Source: Betaproteobacteria bacterium (GTDB lineage: Bacteria; Bdellovibrionota_B; Oligoflexia; Silvanigrellales; Silvanigrellaceae). Taken from it: a stretch of 64,000 nt of DNA. Where the stretch lies: assembly GCA_016868315.1 (NCBI GenBank), contig VGHE01000004.1, positions 186,001 through 250,000 of the forward strand, given 5' to 3'. This document shows positions 27,135 to 35,933 of the stretch, one piece after another. The position numbers and the translations under genes were made by a program. Numbering within the stretch: the stretch's first letter is position 1; each line of letters begins with the position of its first letter. The notes under the pieces are model-generated. The model was not told the origin of the DNA. It did no database searches and worked only from the letters and a program-made list of their open reading frames with translations.

Positions 27135-30021
27135 GTCGCCGACTTCGTCTTCACTCTCGGTCAGCAATGATTCCATTCATTGTGAAGGCGTTAAGACGCA
27201 CAACCTCAAGAATCTGAAGCTCGATATTCCTCTCGGTAAGTGGGTTGCTGTCACGGGTGTGTCTGGAAGTGGTAAGAGCTCACTGGTCTTTGACACCATC
27301 TACGCCGAGGCGCAGCGCCGTTTTCTTGAAACCTTGGGCACCTACGAACGGCAATTTCTTCAGGGCTTGCCTGCCGGCGATTTCGAGGCCATTGAAAATG
27401 TTCCAGCCGCGGTTGCCTTGAAACAGACCAATCGCTCCACTGACCCACGTTCGGTGATTGGCACAAGCTCCGATGTCTTCGATCCGCTGCGGATTTCCTT
27501 TGTCACATTAATGGACGAGAGCTGCGCAAAATGTGGTTCTGCGGCTGAAACCCATTCTGTGAACGAACTGCTCGCGCACCTGAACGCTGCTTTTGCAAAG
27601 AGTTCAACAACAGAGAACTATAAAATCCTAGCCATCCCTTTCGCGCTGTCTGATGAACTGAAAGAGCGAAAAACTCTGTTTGAGAGTTTTCTGCTTGAGG
27701 GTTTTACCAAGATCATCGCAGATGGGGTCATTCTTGAAATCGAGGATATTCTCGCACAAAGCGGTCAGCTCCAAAAATTACCTTCCGACGTTTTGGTTGT
27801 GCTCGATCGTCTTTCGGCGGACTCCTCCTCCGACGAACTTCGCAATCGTGCCGATTCTGTATGGAGTCAGGTGCGTTTTTCGAATCGTTTTTCGACTCTC
27901 CAAATGCTGAATTACAATGCCGACACGGAGAAGGTCACGCACGAACAGCTGTTCCGTGTGCAGCCGTTTTGCCACAGCTGTAATCAGCCCACCGCCTTGA
28001 TTCAAACGTCGGATCTCGATTGGCAAAGTGTTCTTGGCTCATGCCGGACGTGTCGTGGTCTTGGGAATGTTCCCATTCTCGATGAGGCTAAAATTATCCC
28101 TGACCCGCGCTTGAGCTTAAATCAGGGTGCAATCAAACCCTGGGCATCAGACGTTTTCGGGTGGATGAACGACGAACTCATTTCTGCCTGCCGTTCTCTT
28201 GGTATTCCCGTGGGAACGGCGTGGAATAAATTGAGCGAAGAACAACGAAAAGTAATTTGGTCAGGTGCTCCTCAGGGTACAGAGGGTGAAAAGGGAGCAC
28301 GTCGCCCCTCAAAATTCGTTAGCATTGAGGAATTTTTTGCGGCGCTAGAGGCAGAGCGCTACAAACAACAATCGCGTATCCTTCTTGCCAAGTATCGGCG
28401 TTACGTCACTTGTGCCGATTGCTCTGGCTCGCGTCTTGGTTCAGCTGGCCGTCAGGCACGTTGTGGAACAACCCGCTATGGCGACTTGATGCATGGAGAA
28501 ATTGCCTCTGTGCAGCGCTGGATGAACAGTGTCCGCGAGGAAAAAAAATACCAGCATCGGTTGGTGGGTTTAAAAGAGATTTGGGCTGAGTTGCAGCGCA
28601 AGATCGATCTTCTTGTACGTTTGGGTTTGGGATCAAGCACGCTCTCGCGCCGCTGTAAAACACTCAGTGGTGGCGAATATCAGCGCGTTCTCCTGACGCG
28701 CGTGATTGGTAATGGACTCACCGATGCACTTTATGTTTTGGATGAGCCGAGTGTTGGATTAGGGCGGGCTGAAATTCCTGAACTTGTCTCGTGTTTGAAG
28801 GATCTGCGCGACCTGGGCAATACGGTGCTGATGGTCGAGCACGACCCTGAGCTCGTGCAGCAGGCCGATGTTTGGATTGAACTCGGTCCGGGTGGCGGAA
28901 GCCGTGGTGGTGAGCTTATCACTCAGGCATCCACAGGCGAGCCTGAATCTGCGCGCATGGACGTCAAGACTCTTTCCCTTGAGCGCATTCGTCGCTGCGA
29001 GCAGCCTGTGCAATTTCAGCCGTCACAAAAAAAAACATCTTCAAAATCTCTGTGGCTCAAAGGATTTTCGATGCACAACTGCAGAGACATTGATCTGCAG
29101 ATACCACTTGGTCAGCTGACGGTGGTTGGCGGTGCAAGCGGCGCGGGAAAGTCGACACTGATTCACTGTGGACTCGAGGCAGCTCTCGAATGGCTTACCG
29201 ACAAAGGGTTGAGCTCAAACGATCGCGTTGATCCCGATGAGGGGCGTGGGCTTTGGAGTGAGCTTGCGGTGCCCGCTGACTTCTTCGATGCGCATGACAT
29301 TGTCAGTGTCGAGCAGCGCGCTATGCACCGCTCGATTACGAGTGTGCCTGCAACTGTTCTGGGGCTGATGGACTTGCTCCGCAAGCAGTTTGCACAAACA
29401 GCTGAGGCAAAGCTCAACGATTTGATGCCGAGTGATTTTTCATTCAACGGTGCGGGTGCATGTGGAGAGTGTGGCGGCAAGGGCTTTATCCGTGAAGATT
29501 TATTCTTCCTGGGTGAAGTCGACAAGGAATGTCCAGAATGCCACGGCGGCCGTTACCGGCGCGACGTACTCAAGGTGCAATGGCGCGGCAAGAGCATTCA
29601 GCAGTGGTTGGAAACGAGTCTGGAAGATTGTCTTGTGGAATTGGGTCAGGAGACTGGTTTTCGTAAAAGTCTTGCGATTGCCGTGCGGCTGGGTTTGGGA
29701 CACTTGCCTTTGGGTGTGCCCACCTCCTTCATTTCAGGGGGTGAGGCGCAGCGACTTCGCCTGTGCGCGGCTCTGACCAAGGGAACCAAAAAGCTATTTT
29801 GTATTTTGGATGAGCCGACGCGTGGACTGTCAGAAAAGGACATTGGTCAGCTGTTGAAGACCTTGCAGGATCTGACCCGCGAAGGGCATACCTTTGTTGT
29901 TGTAGAGCATCATCTTGCCTTCCACGAATACGCCGACCAGTTTGTGCTGCTCGGCCCAGGGAGCGGCCTTGAGGGTGGACGCATTGTAAAACGCGAAGTG
30001 AATTTGGAATCGGAGGGCTGA
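27127..30021 (+). CDS. UvrA-like excinuclease ABC subunit A paralogue
   Basis: The 964-residue protein has two ABC ATPase modules: Walker A GVSGSGKSS (44-52) with signature LSGGEYQRVLL, and GASGAGKST (669-677) with signature ISGGEAQRLRL. UvrA zinc modules appear as CRTCRGLGNV, CADCSGSR and CGECGGKG with CPECHGG. The segments usually reading RLFSFN-x-P-x-GACP are strongly altered, so it looks like a divergent UvrA rather than the housekeeping copy. Possible roles are DNA-damage tolerance or antibiotic resistance, as for other UvrA2 proteins. It sits between an MlaF-like ATPase and psd, an unusual place for a repair gene. Confidence 0.87.
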   Translation: MPRSPTSSSLSVSNDSIHCEGVKTHNLKNLKLDIPLGKWVAVTGVSGSGKSSLVFDTIYAEAQRRFLETLGTYERQFLQGLPAGDFEAIENVPAAVALKQTNRSTDPRSVIGTSSDVFDPLRISFVTLMDESCAKCGSAAETHSVNELLAHLNAAFAKSSTTENYKILAIPFALSDELKERKTLFESFLLEGFTKIIADGVILEIEDILAQSGQLQKLPSDVLVVLDRLSADSSSDELRNRADSVWSQVRFSNRFSTLQMLNYNADTEKVTHEQLFRVQPFCHSCNQPTALIQTSDLDWQSVLGSCRTCRGLGNVPILDEAKIIPDPRLSLNQGAIKPWASDVFGWMNDELISACRSLGIPVGTAWNKLSEEQRKVIWSGAPQGTEGEKGARRPSKFVSIEEFFAALEAERYKQQSRILLAKYRRYVTCADCSGSRLGSAGRQARCGTTRYGDLMHGEIASVQRWMNSVREEKKYQHRLVGLKEIWAELQRKIDLLVRLGLGSSTLSRRCKTLSGGEYQRVLLTRVIGNGLTDALYVLDEPSVGLGRAEIPELVSCLKDLRDLGNTVLMVEHDPELVQQADVWIELGPGGGSRGGELITQASTGEPESARMDVKTLSLERIRRCEQPVQFQPSQKKTSSKSLWLKGFSMHNCRDIDLQIPLGQLTVVGGASGAGKSTLIHCGLEAALEWLTDKGLSSNDRVDPDEGRGLWSELAVPADFFDAHDIVSVEQRAMHRSITSVPATVLGLMDLLRKQFAQTAEAKLNDLMPSDFSFNGAGACGECGGKGFIREDLFFLGEVDKECPECHGGRYRRDVLKVQWRGKSIQQWLETSLEDCLVELGQETGFRKSLAIAVRLGLGHLPLGVPTSFISGGEAQRLRLCAALTKGTKKLFCILDEPTRGLSEKDIGQLLKTLQDLTREGHTFVVVEHHLAFHEYADQFVLLGPGSGLEGGRIVKREVNLESEG

Positions 30022-30023
30022 AA

Positions 30024-30977
30024 GTGGCTTTTTTGGGCAAGAGTGAGTTTCCCTTGTTGCGGATGCTGGGGGTCGAGTCTAAACAAATCAATGTCGTCGA
30101 CCGCCGCAGCAACGAAAGTTTTGTGGAGAAGGTTTACGGCGATGATGTGATGAAAGTGTTTTACGGTCATCCCGCTGGATTGGCTGTGACCACAAAACTT
30201 CTCACCAACCGCGTGCTCAGCAATATTTATGGTGCCTACAACGACTCAGCTGCCAGCAAGCACAAGATTGAAGATTTTGTTGAGGCTCTTGGAATCGACA
30301 TCACGGAGTGCAGCAAAGACCTTGTTGAATACGTGAGCTTCAATGACTTCTTTGCGCGTAAGCTCAGACCCGGTGCACGTGTTATTACAGAGGAAGATAA
30401 GGCGGTTGCTTCGCCCGGTGATGGCCGTCTGCTTGTTTTTCCGCAAATTGATGACGCAACAGTTTCGTACGTCAAGTGGGCTCCTATTTCGCTGTTCGAC
30501 CTTTTCAATAAGAATCAGGAACTCGCTGATCGCTACCGCAATGGCGCATGTGCTGTGCTGCGTTTGTGTCCAGCGGATTATCACCGTTTTCACTTTCCGG
30601 TCGCAGGCAAGGTCGGGATCACCAAGACCGTTCCTGGGTTGTTGCACAGTGTGAGTCCGTATGCCCTTGAACAGGGACTGCCTGTGTATTGTTTGAACAA
30701 GCGCACTCTTTGTGAACTGAAGACCAACGAAATGGGTACGATTCTTCAAATGGAGATTGGTGCTTTGTTTGTGGGTTCGATTGTTCAGACCTATCGTGCC
30801 GGCACTCAGGTTCAGCGTGGCGATGAGAAAGGTTATTTCAAGTTCGGTGGGAGCACCTGCATTTTGTTCTTTGAAAAGGGCACCGTCCAGTTCGATGATG
30901 ATCTTGTTCGTAATTCCCAAAATGGTCTCGAAACTCTCGTGAAGATGGGCGAGCGCCTCGCAATGTCGCTGCGGTGA
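30024..30977 (+). CDS. psd: Phosphatidylserine decarboxylase
   Basis: This enzyme makes phosphatidylethanolamine from phosphatidylserine at the membrane. It cleaves itself to form a pyruvoyl group. At 317 residues it is near normal length. The charge-relay residues are visible in SPGDGRLL (Asp) and YHRFHFPV (His). The self-cleavage site is KFGGSTC with Gly276/Ser277, a GGST variant of the common LGST. It begins two bases after the UvrA-like gene and is followed by an overlapping GNAT gene, all in one operon with the MlaF-like ATPase, suggesting a lipid-related transcript. Confidence 0.94.
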   Translation: MAFLGKSEFPLLRMLGVESKQINVVDRRSNESFVEKVYGDDVMKVFYGHPAGLAVTTKLLTNRVLSNIYGAYNDSAASKHKIEDFVEALGIDITECSKDLVEYVSFNDFFARKLRPGARVITEEDKAVASPGDGRLLVFPQIDDATVSYVKWAPISLFDLFNKNQELADRYRNGACAVLRLCPADYHRFHFPVAGKVGITKTVPGLLHSVSPYALEQGLPVYCLNKRTLCELKTNEMGTILQMEIGALFVGSIVQTYRAGTQVQRGDEKGYFKFGGSTCILFFEKGTVQFDDDLVRNSQNGLETLVKMGERLAMSLR

Positions 30978-30988
30978 GGGTGGAGGCG

Positions 30989-31918
30989 ATGATTCATTTT
31001 GCATTCCATCGCCCTCCCTTAAACAACCCCCAGGTTGAAAAACTTCTTAATTCTGCGTTCTCAGTCGGTCACTATGCGGAAAATTTTCCGCATATTTTTT
31101 CTGCCAACTCCGGTGCATTCATAGCGACAGCAAGCACTGCTCAGGGTGAAATCAAAGGCCTATGTGCCGTGGACTCCGAGTTCTGGAGTGAGCCTGTGTT
31201 TATGCGCGGAGCGTGTATCGGAAGTGTTGCTGTTGACCCTTCGGCGCAGGGGCAAGGTCTTGGTCGAGCTCTGCTGGCCTGGGTGCTGGAGCAACTTGCT
31301 GAGGCGCAGCTGCATGACTTTGTTTACCTGTTTTCGCAGCCGCGTGAGTTCTATGGTGCACTCGGTTTTGTCGCTGCAGGTCGTGAAGGTCTTTTTAAAT
31401 TCAACGCAACCCCTGAGCACATTTCTTTGCCTGCCGAGTTACGCTTTGTGCCACCGCGCGAAATTTCCCAGCTTGAGAGCGCGACGCGCCTGAGAGTTTG
31501 GAGCGCGCTTGAGCGTGGGCGAAGAGCGGGGGAAAGCCAATCGAGCTGGGTAAAGTTTGAGAGTCTTTGCAGTGTCTCTGGTCTGCTCTTGAGTTGGCTG
31601 GAAGGCGCAGATGGAGAAATTTTGGCTGGTGCATGCATCGGTAAGGGCATTGATTTTAAAGGAGTCATGCACACTTTCTTTGCTGAATCGGATGCTCTAG
31701 CGTCGGCTTTTCTCGATATTTTTTTTAAAGCTTACCCGACCGTCGCGAATGAGCTTTTGATTGCACCAGGACTATGGTCAGAGCCACTAAAGATGCAGCT
31801 CCTGCAAGATCAATCACAGACCTTGTGCCTTGTGCGCGGGTTTTCAAATTCCACCCGGCAGGTGGTTGACCTGTTTGCAAAGGGTAGGGTTTATCCGCGC
31901 TCATTGTTTAGTAGCTAG
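30989..31918 (+). CDS. GNAT-family N-acetyltransferase
   Basis: The 309-residue protein has a GNAT domain in its first half. The acetyl-CoA motif A reads SVAVDPSAQGQGLGRALL, followed by LYLFSQPREFYGALGF-type motif B. The second half (about 170-309) has no recognisable domain and may bind the acceptor. The start is uncertain: ATG 30989 is used, but GTG 30974 overlaps the psd stop and would couple translation. The substrate is unknown. Its end overlaps the convergent cyclo-ligase gene by 4 bases. Confidence 0.8.
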   Translation: MIHFAFHRPPLNNPQVEKLLNSAFSVGHYAENFPHIFSANSGAFIATASTAQGEIKGLCAVDSEFWSEPVFMRGACIGSVAVDPSAQGQGLGRALLAWVLEQLAEAQLHDFVYLFSQPREFYGALGFVAAGREGLFKFNATPEHISLPAELRFVPPREISQLESATRLRVWSALERGRRAGESQSSWVKFESLCSVSGLLLSWLEGADGEILAGACIGKGIDFKGVMHTFFAESDALASAFLDIFFKAYPTVANELLIAPGLWSEPLKMQLLQDQSQTLCLVRGFSNSTRQVVDLFAKGRVYPRSLFSS

Positions 31919-32643
31919 CTGCTTATCGACATGTTCGTTAAGTAAAGCCTGAACTTTTCGGTGGAAAGAACGTCCACCGTTTTTTCCGTCACGATGACAT
32001 CAATGCTCACATCGTGTGTTTCCCTAGGAAGTGTGTTTGCGGCGAGTCGGAGTTCATGAGGCACACACGCCACGGAGAGAACGTGGTTTCCGTGTTCTTC
32101 AAGGAAGCGGTCGTAGTATCCCCCACCGTAGCCCAAGCGCGTACCCGCGAGATCAACCGCAAGGCAGGGTGTGATGACGAGTGTTAGAGAGCGATTTGAT
32201 GGTAGAGCCCGGCTCAGCTGCACTGATGCGGGAGGCTGTGGCAACGAGCGTGCGTCTTTGGCCCAGAGCTCTATGCCGCTTTGCCACGGGTACCAGTTCA
32301 GCACACCATTGGGCAAAGCATGTGGTAGCCAGCAGTTTTCCATGGGGCAGTGACCGAGGAGCTGGAGCTCAGAACCCATGGGGACGTAAGCTGCCCAGGG
32401 CGTGTTCCAAAATTCCGGCGTTGCACCTGCGGATGAGGCGGCGCGCAGGAACTCCGAAAAGCGCAGGATGTGTGCCTTGCCCCAGTCCGTCTGGCCCAAC
32501 ACTGCGTTTTTTTTAAGGAACTCCCGCTGCCCGCGAAAATTCTTGCGCAACCGAGGTTTCGGCGCACGTTCTTGTCCCCCGGACTGTTCTACGCTAAGCC
32601 AGCAGCGCGATTGTAAACCGCGTAACGAAGGGAAAAAAGACAT
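31915..32643 (-). CDS. 5-formyltetrahydrofolate cyclo-ligase
   Basis: This enzyme converts 5-formyl-THF to 5,10-methenyl-THF with ATP, salvaging a folate storage form. The product-binding block GTRLGYGGGYYDRFL is diagnostic, and the N-terminal LRKNFRGQREFL corresponds to the family helix with the conserved basic residues. The best start is ATG 32643, which shares the palindrome CATG with the start of the divergent acidic-protein gene. This leaves about 33 extra residues ahead of the conserved helix, and no better in-frame start codon exists further in. The start is therefore uncertain. Confidence 0.85.
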   Translation of the reverse strand: MSFFPSLRGLQSRCWLSVEQSGGQERAPKPRLRKNFRGQREFLKKNAVLGQTDWGKAHILRFSEFLRAASSAGATPEFWNTPWAAYVPMGSELQLLGHCPMENCWLPHALPNGVLNWYPWQSGIELWAKDARSLPQPPASVQLSRALPSNRSLTLVITPCLAVDLAGTRLGYGGGYYDRFLEEHGNHVLSVACVPHELRLAANTLPRETHDVSIDVIVTEKTVDVLSTEKFRLYLTNMSISS

Positions 32644-32920
32644 GGCAACACCTGCAGCTCTGGCCGATAAGGCATTCGGCAACGGCCAATATTATCTGAT
32701 TGACGTTGAAACTGTTGTAACTGTGTACCGTGATGCGGGCTACGATGTCGACAACGAGGACGAGGAAGTGCCGAATGTTCTGACTGTGGATGGTCAGGAG
32801 TGTTTCTTTACGGGCGATCTCGTTAAGCGCAACAACACCTACTACGAGATTGTTATCGCTGCCAACGGCTTCAGCTGGGACGAAGTCGAGTCCGATGCTG
32901 ACTTCGACGACGAAGAGTGA
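32642..32920 (+). CDS. Small, very acidic protein of unknown function
   Basis: The 92-residue protein contains about 23 Asp/Glu and only 4 Lys/Arg, including the acidic patch VDNEDEEVP and the C-terminal DADFDDEE. It has mixed strand/helix character (YYLIDVETVVTVYRDAGYD, VDGQECFFTGDLVKR) and no signal peptide or membrane segment. GAAGGGA precedes the ATG. I do not recognise a family. It lies 59 bases upstream of an orphan DNA methyltransferase on the same strand. A DNA-mimic or methyltransferase-partner role is conceivable but is inference only. Confidence 0.75.
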   Translation: MATPAALADKAFGNGQYYLIDVETVVTVYRDAGYDVDNEDEEVPNVLTVDGQECFFTGDLVKRNNTYYEIVIAANGFSWDEVESDADFDDEE

Positions 32921-32979
32921 TTCACTACCACCATGCGGTGGCACCACACGGTTGATTCAAGGGCTGAGGAGACCTCTGC

Positions 32980-34233
32980 ATGCTTGAGCTGGTCTGGCCG
33001 GGTAAAGAATCAACGGCTCGGGATTGTGTGCTTCCTTCCGACAAAACTCTGAAGCTCTGGACGCCCCGCGCCAGACCCGAGCCACCTTCTTCTCTCCAAG
33101 AGCCCGCTGAGCATAGGATCATGGCTGGCGATAATCTTGATGCTCTCAAACTTCTGCGCGATGCTGGCGAGCGTTACGACGTCATCTACATTGACCCGCC
33201 CTACAATACGGGCAGTGCGCTCACCTACAAAGACAAAAGCGCATTTTCGGGTGCAAACGCATCAGCGCAATGGTTGAATGAAATATATCCGCGCATGATT
33301 CTTGCGCGAGATGTTCTTGCAGAAACCGGAGTCTTGTTCGTCAGCATTGATGACAACGAAGCCTGTCATTTGCTAACAATCATGCGTGAGATTTTTGGTC
33401 AGGAGAATCATCTCGGAACAATCAAATGGCGGCGTAAGCGAAAGCCAAGCTTTCTCGACAAACATCTCAGCGCAACGCTGGAATATATTCTTGTGTTTGC
33501 CCGCAATGCTGCTGTGTGTCCGCGATTGTTGGGCGCACAGACCGAGGAATCAACCCGTCCCGTTCTTAACGCATCTAACAAAGACGTAGAACGAAGAATT
33601 CCTGAGGGCATGTCTGCGCTTTGCCCGGAGGGTGAATATGCCCCTGGCGTTTATACCAACCGCTCGCTTGGCTTTAGGCTTCTCGACCCATTGGTTGTGC
33701 GGCAGGGAGCGGTCGAAAAAGGCGCACGCGTTGTCGGACCTTTTCGAATTCAGCAGGAGCTGTGGGCTCAGACCGGATTCATCACACGTTATTTTGGATT
33801 GCGGCGACGTGTTTTGGCATCCGAGCAGAAACGCAGACATGCCGAAGATAATGGCACACACTGGCCTACAAACGAGGATGCCCAGGCAGAACTCAAGGCC
33901 GTGTTTGACGGTGAGCGCGTGTTTGATTTTCCTAAGCCCGTGGGCCTACTTCAGGAGCTTTTGGCTATGGTGCCACGCGAGAGTCCTCAACCACCACAAC
34001 GCTGTCTTGATTTCTATGCGGGCTCGGGAAGCTTTTTGATTGCTGCGCTCGAACAGAGCCGCCGCGACAGCATTGCGCGTCGGGTTGACCTCGTGCAGAG
34101 CCGCGAGGTCGTGCGTGGCCAGGTGGCTCATCAATTCGATGACATTGCGGAAATTTGTGCCTATCGGGTGATCACTGATAGCCGCAGACGCGGATTTGAA
34201 CCCTCTTTCGCTTTTTCGGAACTCGCACAATAA
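32980..34233 (+). CDS. Site-specific DNA methyltransferase, beta class (type III Mod-like)
   Basis: The 417-residue enzyme should transfer a methyl group from SAM to adenine (or N4-cytosine) in a specific DNA site. The catalytic motif IV DPPYNTG (72-78) precedes the SAM motif I DFYAGSGSF (344-352), the beta-class order used by type III Mod subunits and many orphan methylases. The variable middle (about 170-300) is the likely recognition region. No restriction (Res or endonuclease) gene is nearby, so this copy looks orphan. A GAGGAGA Shine-Dalgarno precedes the ATG. The target sequence cannot be predicted. Confidence 0.9.
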   Translation: MLELVWPGKESTARDCVLPSDKTLKLWTPRARPEPPSSLQEPAEHRIMAGDNLDALKLLRDAGERYDVIYIDPPYNTGSALTYKDKSAFSGANASAQWLNEIYPRMILARDVLAETGVLFVSIDDNEACHLLTIMREIFGQENHLGTIKWRRKRKPSFLDKHLSATLEYILVFARNAAVCPRLLGAQTEESTRPVLNASNKDVERRIPEGMSALCPEGEYAPGVYTNRSLGFRLLDPLVVRQGAVEKGARVVGPFRIQQELWAQTGFITRYFGLRRRVLASEQKRRHAEDNGTHWPTNEDAQAELKAVFDGERVFDFPKPVGLLQELLAMVPRESPQPPQRCLDFYAGSGSFLIAALEQSRRDSIARRVDLVQSREVVRGQVAHQFDDIAEICAYRVITDSRRRGFEPSFAFSELAQ

Positions 34234-34306
34234 GAATGGGTAAATGCTGCAGTAATTGAGCTTCTCTAGGCCTGCTAACCTGAGGTCAGCGGGATGAGGA
34301 ATCTTT

Positions 34307-34633
34307 ATGGGCAGTCATTTCGAAAAACGAATTTTTTCGGTCTTACTTGTGGGTCTGTTGCATGTTGGCAGCGCCCATGCGAGCGATGATCTTGTCATTC
34401 GTGGCGATCAGTCCAAGTCACTTTTGTCCGAAGTTCCTCTTCCCTTGAAGGCACTTCCCGATTGGTTTTTTGAAGAGTCACCAACAGACGCGGACGCGCA
34501 GTTGAAAAAACTTCTCGCAGATGTCGAGCTGTTTACGCGCACCCCTGCAACAACTGAGTCAAACCAAAACAGCAATAGCATTCCACCCAAAGACAAGCCG
34601 AATTCTACAGCAGCCGATGGAGCGACTCCATGA
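34307..34633 (+). CDS. Small exported protein at the head of the Exb/AgmX cassette
   Basis: The 108-residue protein begins with a signal peptide (MGSHFEKRIFSVLLVGLLHVG, cleavage near AHA-SDD). The mature part is about 80 residues, with a short helical region (PTDADAQLKKLLADVELF) and a disordered Ser/Asn/Pro-rich tail. No family is recognised. Its stop overlaps the start of the ExbB-like gene (ATGA), so it is translationally coupled and probably acts in the periplasm with that complex. Confidence 0.7.
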   Translation: MGSHFEKRIFSVLLVGLLHVGSAHASDDLVIRGDQSKSLLSEVPLPLKALPDWFFEESPTDADAQLKKLLADVELFTRTPATTESNQNSNSIPPKDKPNSTAADGATP

Positions 34634-35421
34634 TTCAGGAAATGTTTGAACTGTTCAGATCGCGCGAGCCTGTTCCCTATATTATTCTTGCGATTTTTGC
34701 GGTCGGATGGGTGATTGTTTTTGAGCGCTTCATTGCTCTGCAGCTGACCTACCGGGTGAACTTCAATAAGTTCAACGCAACCATTCGCCGCATGCTTTCC
34801 GCAGGCGATCTCGATCGAGCAAGGCAATACTGTGCAGCCTCGGGAAACACCGGTGTTCCGCTCATCACCGCCAAAGCCATTGAGGCCTACGAGAACGAGA
34901 ATTTCCGTGTGCGCATGGTCGTCTCCGAAGAGACTCTGGCCTTTATGCCGCGTATCCGTCGGCGTATTTCGCAGCTTCCCAATCTTGCCGCTGTCGCTGT
35001 GTTGCTGGGAGCTCTCGCGGCAGTCAATGGCGTTTGGCAGAGCTTCCAAATGGTTGATGGACTCGAATTGGGTCTCAAAAGTTTTGCGTTCAGCCGCGGG
35101 TTGAGTCAGGCACTGACTCCAATTGCATTGGGTCTAGCCGCGTCGGTATTTCTCATGATTCCCTATGGCATTCTCGATGCAATGGCCAATCGCCTCGAGG
35201 GCGAAATCGAACACAGCTTAACTGTGGTTTTGAACTTGCTGGCTCCTGAAATGCAGCCAGTCTTTGCACAGCCTGTGGGAGTATCACAGGTTGTTTCAGG
35301 CGATACACAGAACAATGCCGCGACTCATGAAGATGACGGTCAGGTGAACAAGGGAGGCTACCAGGATGTCGCAAGTGCGGAGCGCTCAGACCCCGTTCCA
35401 GATGAGGAAGAGATCATTTGA
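34630..35421 (+). CDS. ExbB/TolQ/MotA-family proton-channel-like protein
   Basis: The 263-residue membrane protein has three helices (about 16-37, 117-138, 162-183) with a cytoplasmic domain between the first two, as in ExbB and TolQ. The TM2 signature LGxLGTVxG appears as LGALAAVNG and the TM3 ALxxTAxGL appears as ALTPIALGL. The threonines that line the channel in ExbB are thus Ala131 and Ile165 here. The C-terminal tail is long and acidic (PDEEEII). It is the second gene of a five-gene cassette with two ExbD-like proteins and an AgmX-like protein. Confidence 0.85.
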   Translation: MIQEMFELFRSREPVPYIILAIFAVGWVIVFERFIALQLTYRVNFNKFNATIRRMLSAGDLDRARQYCAASGNTGVPLITAKAIEAYENENFRVRMVVSEETLAFMPRIRRRISQLPNLAAVAVLLGALAAVNGVWQSFQMVDGLELGLKSFAFSRGLSQALTPIALGLAASVFLMIPYGILDAMANRLEGEIEHSLTVVLNLLAPEMQPVFAQPVGVSQVVSGDTQNNAATHEDDGQVNKGGYQDVASAERSDPVPDEEEII

Positions 35422-35923
35422 TCTCGCCTGGGGCGCTTGGGTTGGCATTCTCGCTGTAATGACCGCCGTTGGTGCAGCCCTGGCGGGTTCGCAGATCCTG
35501 TTGATGTACCCTCGCCCCGTGCAAATGATGGAATTCAAATATCCAAGTCTGCCCAAAGCTGATTCAGTTGCTGCGGTGCAACTCAACAGAGAAACGGTTG
35601 CTCTTTATTGGAGTGCCGAAGGGGTTATGCTTGGTCGTATCTCGGATCTTGCCGCCCCTTTGCGACCAGGCGAGCTTCTCCTCAAGCGTGGTCAATACGC
35701 AACAATTGGAACTTTGGGTGAAGAGATTCGTGAATGGTGCAAGAAGAATTTGAAGGCGCCTGTGATTCATCTCGCGCTCGGTCAATCTGTGAAACAACAA
35801 GGACTGACCATGACTCAGATTTCAGAGGTGGTCAGTGTTTTTCGTTCTGTGAACGAGAATCAGTTTGACACGACCAATGTTGCACCCGTGGTTATTCCAT
35901 TTGAGCTTTTGAATCCGTTGTGA
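35366..35923 (+). CDS. ExbD/TolR-like protein (first copy)
   Basis: The 185-residue protein has one N-terminal transmembrane helix (about 20-45) and a periplasmic domain, the ExbD/TolR/AglQ layout. An Asp (Asp19, in RSFDLAWGAWVG) sits at the cytoplasmic end of the helix, near where ExbD carries its essential proton Asp. ATG 35366 is well supported by GGGAGG 8 bases upstream, and makes a 56-base overlap with the ExbB-like gene in a different frame. Similarity is by topology and context more than by sequence. Confidence 0.65.
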   Translation: MSQVRSAQTPFQMRKRSFDLAWGAWVGILAVMTAVGAALAGSQILLMYPRPVQMMEFKYPSLPKADSVAAVQLNRETVALYWSAEGVMLGRISDLAAPLRPGELLLKRGQYATIGTLGEEIREWCKKNLKAPVIHLALGQSVKQQGLTMTQISEVVSVFRSVNENQFDTTNVAPVVIPFELLNPL

Positions 35924-35933
35924 AGAGGGACTG

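Noticed and set aside
32930-32955. Terminator between the acidic protein and the methyltransferase
   Set aside because: The CCACC/GGTGG hairpin is short and not followed by T residues, so co-transcription remains possible.
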